Source: Vibrio sp. HI00D65 (lineage in GTDB: Bacteria; Pseudomonadota; Gammaproteobacteria; Enterobacterales; Vibrionaceae). Taken from it: a DNA stretch of 64,000 nt. Under the pieces are notes generated by a model. It saw only the letters and a list, made by a program, of their open reading frames with translations. It made no database searches and was not told where the DNA came from. Position 1 is the first letter of the stretch; the number at the start of each line of letters is the position of its first letter. Positions 38,961 through 47,466 of this stretch are shown piece by piece. Made by a program: the position numbers and the translations under genes. The DNA is taken from assembly GCF_001635455.1 (NCBI RefSeq), contig NZ_LWEH01000214.1:62001-126000 (forward strand). Direction: 5' to 3'.

Positions 38961-40448
38961 TCATTTATAAGTAAGACTCGATTTCCAGTCGGAGAATTCA
39001 AAGTTGTCCATCTCAATAATGAACAGCCCATTTTCGCCAACGGGTAGCTCTTTAGTCCCTTGGATATACAGGTTACTAGGCTCAAGATATTTGTTCGCGG
39101 ATGACCAGAGACGATGAGCATGATCATAAATATATACGACATCACCATTTTGGATGCAGCTATCGGATTCTGTTAGGCGGCTAATCTTCATGAAGTCAGA
39201 AGAATCGCGATCTTCTGTGTAATACGTACTACCACTATAGGTCCAGTAGTAATCTTTATAATCATCTGTTCTTGAGATCTGCACATAGTCATGGTCATGG
39301 ATACAAGTACTACTATATGGATGCCAGTTGTCTAACTTAAACCTCGCGTTGGATTGCTCTCCATCGTGACCGTAGGTAAGCCAGCCATTAGACACATTTG
39401 GATCTGCATAAACATATTCGCCAGTTAATCGATGCTTTAGTCTGATTGTGTTATACGGCTCATTGATTGGGCGCACACTCTGAGTTGGCGTGCTTTGATC
39501 TGCATACTCAAATGCAGCGACAGGGAAATGGTCTGAATACTCATAAAAGTAATACGACTCCTGTGTGCCGGGCAACGCAACTCTATCCGACACGATATCT
39601 AACACTTGATTGTGCCAGTTCTTGGGTTGCTTATGACTACGCTCAACAAGAACATAATCTAGTAACTGCCCTTTTGAATCTGGGTAGTTTGCGTGAGCTA
39701 AACCATTGACAGCAGGGTCCCATGAGTAAGGCGCGCCAGCATAGTTAGTCGGCGCTGATACGTTTAAGGTCTCGAGCATTGAGGAAAACTCTTGTGAGTC
39801 CTTTGCTACATTTAGGTCACCAGCAATAAAAAACATTTCGTCAGCTGAGCGGTTTGCCCCGAAAATATAGTTCTCTATTTGTGCAAACTGATCTTGTCTA
39901 ACCACAGAGGGAGGAATATTACAGGTATCATCGTCAGCTTGAACATGAGTGCCGATAATATTATATCTCTCTCCACCTTTATTAATGACGGTGTGTATAA
40001 AACCTTTCTGGGATACCCAATCTGCGCCGCAACCATCTCTAAAAATCACTTGTGACTTATACTCAATTGGATATTTACTGAATACAATCACGCCGCCATC
40101 ATCAAGAGATGTTGAACGCCAACCTTCAGTATGATCCCAGCCATTCTTTGTGCGGCCCAAAACGGGCGTGAGATACCCAAATCTCTGAGCTAGTGCATCG
40201 ATAAGTATCTGACTCGCTTGGTTATCGAACACTTCATTAAATACAACCACGTCGATATCATCAAAAACCGACGAGTTCGCCAATAACTCTGCTCGTTTGT
40301 TTGGATTCGTACCACCAACGAAGATGCCCAGACGATGATCTAGCATATAAACATTATAATTCATTATCTTGGGGGGGGAGCTGTTCTCCTCAGCTCGTAA
40401 AGTAAATGTGAACAGTATTAGAAAAACTGATATTAAATATCTTGTCAT
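38961..40448 (-). CDS. Secreted sphingomyelinase C (haemolysin) with C-terminal beta domain
   Basis: A 495-residue exported protein (signal peptide to about residue 19). Residues 27-316 are an endonuclease/exonuclease/phosphatase fold of the bacterial sphingomyelinase type: metal and catalytic residues N32 (MNYNVY), E72 (FNEVFD), H168 (GTHVQAD), D211 and N213 (AGDLN) and the terminal D306-H307 (SDHFP). Such enzymes cleave host sphingomyelin to ceramide and phosphocholine and lyse cells. About 180 further residues (IRLKHRLTGEYVYADPN...) look like a beta-trefoil/fascin-like binding domain. Start at 40448 follows TAGGAG by about ten bases. A C8 tract lies at codons 24-26, directly after the signal peptide. 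It lies downstream of a decayed copy of the ToxR/ToxS-like pair. Confidence 0.85.
   Translation of the reverse strand: MTRYLISVFLILFTFTLRAEENSSPPKIMNYNVYMLDHRLGIFVGGTNPNKRAELLANSSVFDDIDVVVFNEVFDNQASQILIDALAQRFGYLTPVLGRTKNGWDHTEGWRSTSLDDGGVIVFSKYPIEYKSQVIFRDGCGADWVSQKGFIHTVINKGGERYNIIGTHVQADDDTCNIPPSVVRQDQFAQIENYIFGANRSADEMFFIAGDLNVAKDSQEFSSMLETLNVSAPTNYAGAPYSWDPAVNGLAHANYPDSKGQLLDYVLVERSHKQPKNWHNQVLDIVSDRVALPGTQESYYFYEYSDHFPVAAFEYADQSTPTQSVRPINEPYNTIRLKHRLTGEYVYADPNVSNGWLTYGHDGEQSNARFKLDNWHPYSSTCIHDHDYVQISRTDDYKDYYWTYSGSTYYTEDRDSSDFMKISRLTESDSCIQNGDVVYIYDHAHRLWSSANKYLEPSNLYIQGTKELPVGENGLFIIEMDNFEFSDWKSSLTYK
40371..40378 (-). repeat. C8 homopolymer tract within the sphingomyelinase gene
   Basis: Eight G on the plus strand (C on the coding strand) encode part of Ser-Pro-Pro (residues 24-26). 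A gain or loss of one base would truncate the enzyme right after its signal peptide. The gene is in frame in this sequence. Confidence 0.8.
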
Positions 40449-40550
40449 GGTTAGTACATCTCCTATTAAACTGAGATGCATCCTCCCATATTGATATAAT
40501 TAATAATAATTAAATAAATCTAAAAAAAATATCAAACCATGTTTAAAACC

Positions 40551-41548
40551 TTAATAGTCATCATAAAAACCTGCAATTGGCAGTGGTTCCATTTTCACTG
40601 CGACCATTTTCTTTACAGGGCTATTTGAAATGATCAGCATATATCGGTTCGGCAACTCTTCAACCACTTAAACCGATTTAAAAAACGATAGCTTTTTTCG
40701 TGCTTTTACATATCTATCATAAACAAGCATGTCATCATCATGCTCAAAATCAATGTCTCCATGATCAACGCGTTCTTCACTTAAGCTTACATTAAATAGG
40801 CCATCACTCTTGCGAATGAATTTTCCCTTTGTGTAAATATCTAAGATGTTATTGAGTCCAGATTATTTTATAACCGCAACCGCCCCGAAATTATCCTCAC
40901 TGATCACGACGCCCATGTGCTCGTGGCCTTATAGCCGCCATCGACTGTCATATAAAGGGTGGTAGAATTGACCAAAACATTAGTTTTCGAACGTAGGCTA
41001 TGTGTAATAGAAGCAAACATTAAACAAAGACAAAAAAGAAGAAAGTAAATGCTTTTATTTTTGTGAACATAACGACTAAGCTCCGCTTTAACTGCACCTA
41101 CGAGATCATCCGTTGATTGAGGAGATTCAAACAAAACCACTAAATTGACAGTTGGTGCCAATGGCTTGAGTATTACAATCGATAGGCTTTCCTGAGAGTG
41201 AGCAAGGATCAATCGGCTTAACCTACCTTGTTTAACTTCCATAGAAACCAAAAGCTTAACGCCTTTTGCAACTAATTTAGCCTCTTCATCATTATCACAA
41301 TAGACAGTTAAAACTTCGCTAGAAAACATTTTAGCCAATGGAAGCGAGCTCGTTAACTTAGGGGCTTTTGCAGTGAACACCAATGGAAACAATGCCACAA
41401 TCGCTATGAATACGAAGCCAAGAACAATAAAGATTCGATTACGTACGAATGTGAATCGTGTTTTTTTCGGATCTCTTTTCAAAGCCTCACTCTTACCGCT
41501 TGGTTCCCAGCGAATAAGTTGTCTTGGTTATCTGGTTTACCATCTTCG
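40551..41548 (-). pseudogene. Decayed, fused and truncated copy of the ToxR-like/ToxS-like regulator pair
   Basis: Closely similar, base for base, to 45328-46340. It lacks the DNA-binding domain: the similarity stops at about 41548, where an IS630-type transposase remnant begins. A one-base loss in a G run (near 41508) shifts the frame in the linker. A one-base loss at the gene junction fuses the ToxR-like end (ELSRYV) to the ToxS-like start (HKNKSIYFLLFC), giving an open frame of 192 codons at 40904-41482. The ToxS-like part is further broken by a frameshift near 40919 and by stop codons near 40863 and 40670. It cannot make a working regulator. Confidence 0.85.
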
Positions 41549-41867
41549 ACGTAAGTAATGATTTGACGCGTATGAAAGTAGGTTTTCTCAGTCAAATGCC
41601 CGATGAGCTGCATCGTCTGAGTATCAAAAAGTAGACTCTGGCTCCCGCCATTCTCAGGTTTAAGTTTTTTTAAGATAGAGCATAATCACTAAGATGACGA
41701 GCAACTGTAGATTCATGGATACAAAGGGCTTGAGATATCATGGTTAGGCTCCATCCTTCGGAAGCTAGCAAGACAGCTTTTATACGGTCGCATACTCGAC
41801 GATCACGCTCAGTATTGTGTATCTGTTCGAGTTGTTATTTTTGCTCAGGAGTTAGTACCATTTTCAT
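41549..41867 (-). pseudogene. IS630-family transposase remnant (N-terminal part)
   Basis: The minus strand reads MKMVLTPEQK, stop, QLEQIHNTERDRRVCDRIK, AVLLASEGWS, ALCIHESTVARHLSDY and, after another stop and frame change, LKPENGGSQSLLFDTQTMQL and GHLTEKTYFHTRQIITYVE. This is the helix-turn-helix start of IS630-type transposases. It ends abruptly at the junction with the broken regulator copy. In-frame stops show it is dead. Confidence 0.8.
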
Positions 41868-42004
41868 AGTAAGTAGCATGATCCTGACTTCATTGAAAAT
41901 CAAGTATCTTCAATGAGCACGGGTATTTCGAAATTAAAGAATAAGTTGAAAATTATATAGAGTGCACTTAATTCCTCTTTTCGTAACTTCCTTAAGAACA
42001 GTCA
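41868..42004. other. Spacer between IS630 and IS30 remnants
   Basis: About 140 AT-rich bases that probably include terminal sequences of both insertion elements; no complete inverted repeat could be identified. Confidence 0.4.
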
Positions 42005-42253
42005 CCCGAATTCAACTGCGAAGTGCGATACTCTCCAATATCAAGTAGCCAATGCCATTTCTTTAAATACAATCGCTTGTTGATTGAAGTCTAAACACTT
42101 TTTGGGTCGATAATTTATCTGTGATACCGAGAATTCAATATCACTGTCTGCTACCGTTGTTAAGTCGGTTCCTTTCTTAACATATTGCCTTAAAAGCCCG
42201 TTTGCATTCTCATTGGCTACACGCTCCCAAGTACTATAAGGATGGGCAAGTAC
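42005..42253 (-). pseudogene. IS30-family transposase remnant (C-terminal end)
   Basis: The minus strand from 42253 reads VLAHPYSTWERVANENANG, LLRQYVKKGTDLTTVADSDI, EFSVSQINYRPKKCLDFNQQ and ends at a stop at 42041-42043. PYSTWER.ANENANGLLRQY..KGTDL and NYRPKKCL are hallmarks of IS30 transposases. The following sequence, including GTATCGCACTTCGCAG, looks like the outer end of the element. Only the last 70 residues remain. Confidence 0.8.
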
Positions 42254-42330
42254 TAAATTAAGATGCGACCAACTTTATAAAGGTTGGATTTCCATCTAAA
42301 AAGGGGGTTGATAGTTCTTCTGATTACATA

Positions 42331-42366
42331 ATAAAGCCGCTTCGGTTAGACTTCAGCGGCTTCTTG
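42331..42366 (-). terminator. Terminator of the toxin-partner operon
   Basis: GCCGCT(T), loop, AGCGGC, with further pairing GAAG/CTTC inside; on the minus strand followed by TTTATTAT. About 25 bases past the stop of the 42391-42828 gene. Confidence 0.65.
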
Positions 42367-42390
42367 GTTATAACTTATTGTAGTCGAGCT

Positions 42391-42828
42391 TTATTTACTC
42401 TCAGATTTTAGCATTTTAAGAAGTCCTATTGCTTTTTCCTGGACAGGTACTTCCGTATCTGGTGCATATCTTTTGACTTTAATTTGCTCTGGACCCTTGA
42501 TATTGTCGACTATCAAAGCATCGCCGCTGACTGAAAAACCAAATAGCGTGATCATTGCTTTTTGTACATGTTCGGTACCGCCAACTAAGAGTAAGCTATC
42601 ATACTGCTTGAGCTCGTTGACTTCATAGTCATGTTCGGCCGTCTTTGATGTATCGATAATTAATATGTCTTTATCGGGTAAATCTAAGGACATTGTTCTC
42701 GATAAACGCTCTGAAGTCAGGTGAATTGCTTGAGCTAGAGCGCTGTCTGTTGGTACATAGTCACTGAGTGTTAAAGCATTTACAGAACAAGTGGCAAACA
42801 TCGCCAGAGTAGCAAGTATTTTTTTCAT
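42391..42828 (-). CDS. Small exported protein encoded with the leukocidin-like toxin
   Basis: A 145-residue protein with a clear signal peptide (MKKILATLAMFATCSVNA). The mature part is mixed charged/hydrophobic, without cysteines or membrane helices (DILIIDTSKTAEHDYEVNEL, SLLLVGGTEHVQKAMITLFG). I do not recognise the family. It has an excellent ribosome site (AAGGAG, seven bases) and starts 13 bases after the toxin stop codon, so the two genes form an operon. A periplasmic chaperone, secretion helper or self-protection factor for the toxin are possible roles; none is shown. Longer in-frame starts (to 42996) would overlap the toxin gene and are unlikely. Confidence 0.75.
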   Translation of the reverse strand: MKKILATLAMFATCSVNALTLSDYVPTDSALAQAIHLTSERLSRTMSLDLPDKDILIIDTSKTAEHDYEVNELKQYDSLLLVGGTEHVQKAMITLFGFSVSGDALIVDNIKGPEQIKVKRYAPDTEVPVQEKAIGLLKMLKSESK

Positions 42829-42841
42829 TTTTGTCTCCTTA

Positions 42842-44332
42842 TTAACGCAACAAGCCAGGTTTAGCGATACGCAAACCATCTTCACAGATTGTGTCGACTT
42901 TAATGATCGTGCCTCGAGAAATCGCAGTTGCAGGATCAGGGTTACCGTAGTAGCCGCCTTCATGTGTTTCGATTTTCGGACGAAATTCTGTTGCACCCTC
43001 GTACACAGTTAGGGCTGAACGTGCTATGTCGTATGTGTTTATAAACCACATCTCTCTCGATTCACCATTACGGCAATTGTCTGCAGTCATTGTTTCTTGC
43101 CAGTCAATTTGGTTTGATAGATCAATTGTCTTCCATGCATCTTCTCCGATGACTGTATTTGCATTTAAAAATCGGTCGTCCATGTAACCAACTTCTTCGA
43201 GCGCTGCTGAATCTTTGATCCCTTTCACGCCAATTGGGTCGATTTTATATACCCATGATCCACCAAAGTTACCAGTTAGGGCATTTCTATCAAGGGACAG
43301 CATCTGACCCTCCCTAGAGAATTCTTGCGTCCAGTCTTGTGATACGCCAATATTGAATCCAGCAGTTGGACCTTCACCTGAGATATCGGCACCAGCGCCA
43401 ATCGAAATGCCGACGGTACTGCTGGTACCATGGCTATATCGACCGTTGCTATCCGATTGAGGGAACATATATGGAATTTTAATATTGTTTCCATTCTCTG
43501 CGCCACCAGGCAAACAACGGGGATCTGTTTGCCCAGTTTCAGAACAGGTTTGGTAGTAGAAATGTGGTAGAGCAAACTCTATCGCTTCTTCAGTTATTGC
43601 TTGATCCGTTGCTTTTAGGTGACTGATAGCTGCACTTCTCACATCATTATAAAGTTCTTCGTTACTTCTATCGATCATAAAAGATTGAAAGCTACTGTTG
43701 TGATAAGTGCTTGATAGAATATTGGCCGACGAATCATCTCGCCACCAAAATGTTGGCATTACTACCCCATCAGAATCTGAAACATTAGCATCTTTAGTAA
43801 AGTGCAGACCATAGTACTCCTGGTAATGGTCGTGCCTTTTGCCTATATTTTCTTTGTAATCAAATTGACCAAGTTGGTGAACGAGATCTCCACCTGCTAA
43901 GTTATATAGCATGTAACGAGCACGTTTAGTTTTTCCAACTACTTCCGACAATAGAATTAATCCAGCTTCCTCAGTGACATCTATTTGTTCATCGAGCCAA
44001 TATTCACTCCAACCAACGGTGTCCCATCTTGCTGCAGACTGTATGTCGTAAAAAAAGAGAGATTTGTGTGTTGTTTGAACCACAACAGCCGTACATAAGT
44101 CTTTACTCATCGTTGAGTCAGGGTAGCCGTTTTTTTGAAGCCATTGATTAGCTTGTGCTGTCAAGCTATTAAAAGTCTGGCAAAGGCGCTCAGGATCAAC
44201 GGTACTAGAGACACTTTCAAATACTTTTTGGGAGCCTACCCACTGTGGCAGTGTATCGCCAGCATAACTACTGGCTGAAGACAGAATAGCGCAGGGTAGA
44301 ACAAGCGCTAACGGACTAAGCTTAAATTTCAT
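42842..44332 (-). CDS. Putative leukocidin-like beta-pore-forming toxin
   Basis: A 496-residue exported protein (signal peptide to about residue 24, LVLPCAILSSASSYAG). Residues about 300-345 hold a Gly/Ser-rich, alternating stretch (SSTVGISIGAGADISGEGP, then AGFNIGVSQDWTQEF) that resembles the ISG.GP.A...SYTQ pattern of the stem region in Vibrio cholerae cytolysin, followed by DAWKTIDLSNQIDWQ and MWFINTYDIARSALTVYEG, comparable to the DALWVNTYPVDV.. block. No lectin-type C-terminal domains are present. The family call rests on these patterns only. Upstream, beyond an IS5-like remnant, lies an intact transmembrane regulator pair; downstream is a small exported partner. Confidence 0.6.
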   Translation of the reverse strand: MKFKLSPLALVLPCAILSSASSYAGDTLPQWVGSQKVFESVSSTVDPERLCQTFNSLTAQANQWLQKNGYPDSTMSKDLCTAVVVQTTHKSLFFYDIQSAARWDTVGWSEYWLDEQIDVTEEAGLILLSEVVGKTKRARYMLYNLAGGDLVHQLGQFDYKENIGKRHDHYQEYYGLHFTKDANVSDSDGVVMPTFWWRDDSSANILSSTYHNSSFQSFMIDRSNEELYNDVRSAAISHLKATDQAITEEAIEFALPHFYYQTCSETGQTDPRCLPGGAENGNNIKIPYMFPQSDSNGRYSHGTSSTVGISIGAGADISGEGPTAGFNIGVSQDWTQEFSREGQMLSLDRNALTGNFGGSWVYKIDPIGVKGIKDSAALEEVGYMDDRFLNANTVIGEDAWKTIDLSNQIDWQETMTADNCRNGESREMWFINTYDIARSALTVYEGATEFRPKIETHEGGYYGNPDPATAISRGTIIKVDTICEDGLRIAKPGLLR

Positions 44333-44688
44333 TTAATACTCCATTTGTATAATTAGAAAACTTTATTAAAGTCTGACCGCCCAAAAGTTGTATTTTATTA
44401 TTTTTCATCACAACTCTTAGGCTTAAAATAATGGAGTTTTTTTTAATTGAAATAACAAAAAAAATATAATTAAAATGAGAAATCTATGTAAAAAGGTCTA
44501 AAGCATTATTTCATATAATATTCTTACTCTATTTTATTGAAAATACACTCATACTGTATGATTTATTTAGTTTAACAAGGGTTTTGGTCTTGTGATTTTT
44601 TCTAAGCTATGTAGGTAGGTTATATGATGTTAATGGCATTCTTTATGCCCGATTTCAGATAATAAGTGCGACAATCGTGGATAGGTGT
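44333..44688. other. Upstream region of the leukocidin-like toxin gene
   Basis: About 355 strongly AT-rich bases with several A and T runs; it must carry the toxin promoter. No gene and no named site is recognisable. Confidence 0.5.
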
Positions 44689-45230
44689 GGCTTTGTTGCG
44701 TAATTCAATTGAACTCAATCCAGAACCTACGATCTGATCAGCTACGTCCACTCCCTCTCGAAGCTCTATGCCTGAACCTCGTTACAAAACAACCAACTGG
44801 AAGCGATACAACCAATCACTCATTAACCGTGGTTCTCTGACCTTTTGGATTGATGAAGAAGCGATAAGTGGCTGGGCGCAAAGCAAACAGAAAAAGCGCG
44901 GGAGGCCACATCTGTTCAGCGATTTAGCTATCACGACAGCGCTCATGGTGAAACGAGTTTTTGCTATGCCACTGAGAGCTCTGCAAGGGTTAAGAGCGGT
45001 ATGGATATCACAAACGTTCACTCTCAGAAACAGCGATGTATCGAGTTAAACGGTTGCTAGGAGGGCAACTGAGCTTAAGAAATTACAATGCACAGGTGGG
45101 TGAAACTTACGCGATGATAAAAGCGTTGAACAAACTTACTGGGTTAGGTATGCCTGAAACTTGTCGTATCGACTAAGAAACACCCGAAACGGGGTCGCTA
45201 TATTTTTAGATCTAATTACGCAACAAAGCC
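44689..45230 (+). mobile_element. Internally deleted IS5-family element (MITE-like, 542 bp)
   Basis: Bounded by a perfect 17-bp terminal inverted repeat: GGCTTTGTTGCGTAATT at 44689-44705 and its complement at 45214-45230. Inside are the first about 76 codons of an IS5-type transposase (MPEPRYKTTNWKRYNQSLIN, GSLTFWIDEEAISGWAQSKQ; 44768-45000) joined to its last about 45 codons in another frame (MYRVKRLLGGQLSLRNYNAQ, ALNKLTGLGMPETCRID). The middle of the transposase gene is gone. No target duplication is visible. Could be mobilised in trans if a full copy exists elsewhere. Confidence 0.88.
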
Positions 45231-45239
45231 CATGGTTAA

Positions 45240-45263
45240 AGCATCTCTTATTAAACTGAGATG
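45240..45263. repeat. Inverted repeat downstream of the intact regulator pair
   Basis: GCATCTC, ten bases, GAGATGC. The same region is duplicated before the sphingomyelinase gene (40455-40478), where the left arm is changed. Either a weak terminator or an operator near the start of the next gene. Confidence 0.4.
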
Positions 45264-45327
45264 CCCCATAATGATACAATTGATAATAATTGAAAAAGTC
45301 AAAAAAAATTAAAACATAGTTAAAATG

Positions 45328-45849
45328 TTAATAGTCATAATAAAATCTTCCGATTGGTAAAGGCTCCATTTTTACAGCAAACATTTTCTTTACAGGACTA
45401 TTTGAAATGATCAGCTTATATTGATTCGGCAACTCTTCAACCACTTGAACCGATTTAAAAAACGATAGCTTTTTTCGCGATTCAATATATTTATCATAAA
45501 CGAGCATGTTGTCACCATGTTCAAAATCAATACCTCTATGATCAACGCGTTCTTCACGTAAGCTTACATTAAATAGGCCATCACTCTTGCGAATGAATTT
45601 TCCTTTTGTGTGAATATTCCAGCTGTAATTGAGTCCAGCTTCTTTTATAGCCGTAACCGCCTCAAAATTTCCATCACTGATCACGACGTCCATGTGCTCT
45701 GTGGCCTTATAGTCACCATCTATTGTCATGTAGAGGGTTGTAGAGTTGACCAAAGCACTATTTTTCGAACGTAGACTATATGCAATGGAAACCAGCATTA
45801 AGCAAAGACAAAACAGAAGAAAGTAAACGCTTTTATTTTTAGTAAACAT
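45328..45849 (-). CDS. ToxS/TcpH/VtrC-like membrane partner of the regulator
   Basis: A 173-residue protein with one N-terminal membrane helix (VYFLLFCLCLMLVSIAYSL, about residues 8-26) and a periplasmic domain of about 145 residues (VNSTTLYMTIDGDYKATEHM, LNYSWNIHTKGKFIRKSDGL, PNQYKLIISNSPVKKMFAV). Sequence similarity to ToxS or VtrC is not evident by eye; the call rests on gene order, topology and size. It overlaps the upstream regulator gene by 11 bases, which implies coupled translation and a protein complex. Confidence 0.7.
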   Translation of the reverse strand: MFTKNKSVYFLLFCLCLMLVSIAYSLRSKNSALVNSTTLYMTIDGDYKATEHMDVVISDGNFEAVTAIKEAGLNYSWNIHTKGKFIRKSDGLFNVSLREERVDHRGIDFEHGDNMLVYDKYIESRKKLSFFKSVQVVEELPNQYKLIISNSPVKKMFAVKMEPLPIGRFYYDY

Positions 45850-46648
45850 AGTGACTAAGCTCCGCTTTAACTACACCTACGAGATCATCCGTTGATTGAG
45901 GAGATTCAAACAAAACCACTAGATTGACAGGCGGTGCCAATGGCTTGAGTATTACAATAGATAAGCTTTCTTGAGAGTGGGCTAAGATCAATCGGCTTAA
46001 CCTACCTTGTTTAACTCCTCGAGAAACCAAAGGGTTAACGCCTTTTGCAACCAATTTGGCCTCTTCTTCATTATCACAATAGACAGTTAAAGCCTCGTTA
46101 GAAAACATTTTAGTCAGTGGAAGCCAACTCGTTAATTTGGGCTCTTTTGCTGTAAACACCAATGGAAACAATGCTGCAATCGCTATGAATATAAAGCCTA
46201 GAACAATAAAGATTCGATTACGTCCGAATGTGAATCGTGTTTTTTTTTCAGAACTCTCTTCAAAGCTCTCACTCTTACCGCTTGGTTCCCCAGCGAATAA
46301 GTTGTCTTGGTTATCTGATTTATCATCATCTTCCCGCCATGACACCGTCTCACTTTCTAGTTTATAACCAACCTTAGCGACCGTTTTCAGATACTTTTGT
46401 TGCTTCCCATCATCTTGGATCAAAGTACGTATCGCGCTGATCGATTGTGTCAGTGAGCCTTCCGAAACGTGTTTTCCTGGCCAAGCTCTGCTCAACAAAT
46501 CTTCTTTAGTAATAATTTTTCCAGCGTTTTCACATAACATTAGAATCACAAGGTGATCGTGATAGCCGATGCGTTTTTCTTCATTTTTGAGTAAATCAGT
46601 CACCAACGGGTGGTCTAAATGTATTAACCATTTATTTACTTTGTACAT
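45839..46648 (-). CDS. ToxR-like transmembrane winged-helix regulator
   Basis: A 269-residue protein. Residues about 10-100 are an OmpR/PhoB-type winged helix (HDHLVILMLCENAGKIITKEDLL, RAWPGKHVSEGSLTQSISAIRTLI, YLKTVAKVGYKLE), followed by an acidic linker, one membrane helix (about residues 146-166, RIFIVLGFIFIAIAALFPLVF) and a periplasmic domain of about 100 residues. This is the ToxR/TcpP/VtrA/CadC architecture: a membrane-bound activator that senses a periplasmic signal and binds DNA directly. It overlaps its partner gene by 11 bases. Targets are likely the nearby toxin genes, by context only. Confidence 0.85.
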   Translation of the reverse strand: MYKVNKWLIHLDHPLVTDLLKNEEKRIGYHDHLVILMLCENAGKIITKEDLLSRAWPGKHVSEGSLTQSISAIRTLIQDDGKQQKYLKTVAKVGYKLESETVSWREDDDKSDNQDNLFAGEPSGKSESFEESSEKKTRFTFGRNRIFIVLGFIFIAIAALFPLVFTAKEPKLTSWLPLTKMFSNEALTVYCDNEEEAKLVAKGVNPLVSRGVKQGRLSRLILAHSQESLSIVILKPLAPPVNLVVLFESPQSTDDLVGVVKAELSHYVY

Positions 46649-47466
46649 AAATCAGCCTTGAAAACCGAATAACCATAATATTTATACAAATATAATCCAT
46701 GTGGATAAATGCTGGATTCATTTGAAACAATTTCTTATATGTCACTTGATTCATTCAACCATTGATCACTAACCGAACGTTAACACGATTAATTAAATGA
46801 TTATTTAAAAAGAAAAAATAAGTAACTTTTAAGTAAAAATCACTATATATAAAAAACTCAGTACCATGAAACAAAAAAAACTAAAATACAAAAATTCAAC
46901 CTTTTCACAACTTATTTATAAAAAATAGACTGAATTTTACTTTGTTATTAATAGATATTGAAATTTAAATCATTAAACTATCAATTATGACAGTAAATGT
47001 CTTTTTTTGTTTTTTCTTTACTGGATAAAACTTTGCCTAGACGCTTGCTAAAATTTCAATTGCAACAAAATAATTTCCGCAGATTAAGTTTTTGCTTACG
47101 TGAGACTCATTTGAGGCCAATGATGTGACTTTGCCCCACAGTCCTCAATGATGAAATAGTTTTCTAAGACTGATAGGCAAATTGGTTCAACAAGAGGTAG
47201 CCTCTTAGGCCTGCCACTAGTAAGATTGGACAGTGAACTCGTTAAAATTGTCAATTCTCCACTCACCAAAATGACCTGCTCCCCACCCTTGGCATGCGTG
47301 TCACTTTTACGCGCCAGAACAACTAATTTGTTGCGATGAGATCTGCGACCCTCCTATTAAGCGTATAAATTTCCATCAGACATACAAAACCACACCGTTC
47401 ACTGGTTGTTATTAAGTGAGCAAAGCAGGATAATATCTGGATCGGAATCTCAAGAATTAATCCATT
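46649..47466. other. Right edge of the accessory block and rnfA upstream region
   Basis: 818 bases without a credible gene. The left part (to about 47040) is very AT-rich like the island; the right part returns to normal core composition, so the island edge is probably near 47040. A small perfect hairpin AAGAGG-TAG-CCTCTT lies at 47192-47206. No second copy of the tRNA-Asn 3' end and no integrase are visible here. Confidence 0.5.

Noticed and set aside
40904..41482. Intact 192-residue membrane protein
   Set aside because: It is an accidental fusion of the ends of two decayed genes, seen by comparison with the intact copy at 45328-46648.
44768..45049. Complete small protein of 93 residues
   Set aside because: It is the truncated start of an IS5-type transposase inside an internally deleted element; the last residues come from the deletion junction.
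36808..47466. Integrative element with its own integrase, prophage or superintegron cassette array
   Set aside because: No integrase, phage structural gene or attC-type repeat series is visible; only transposase remnants are present.
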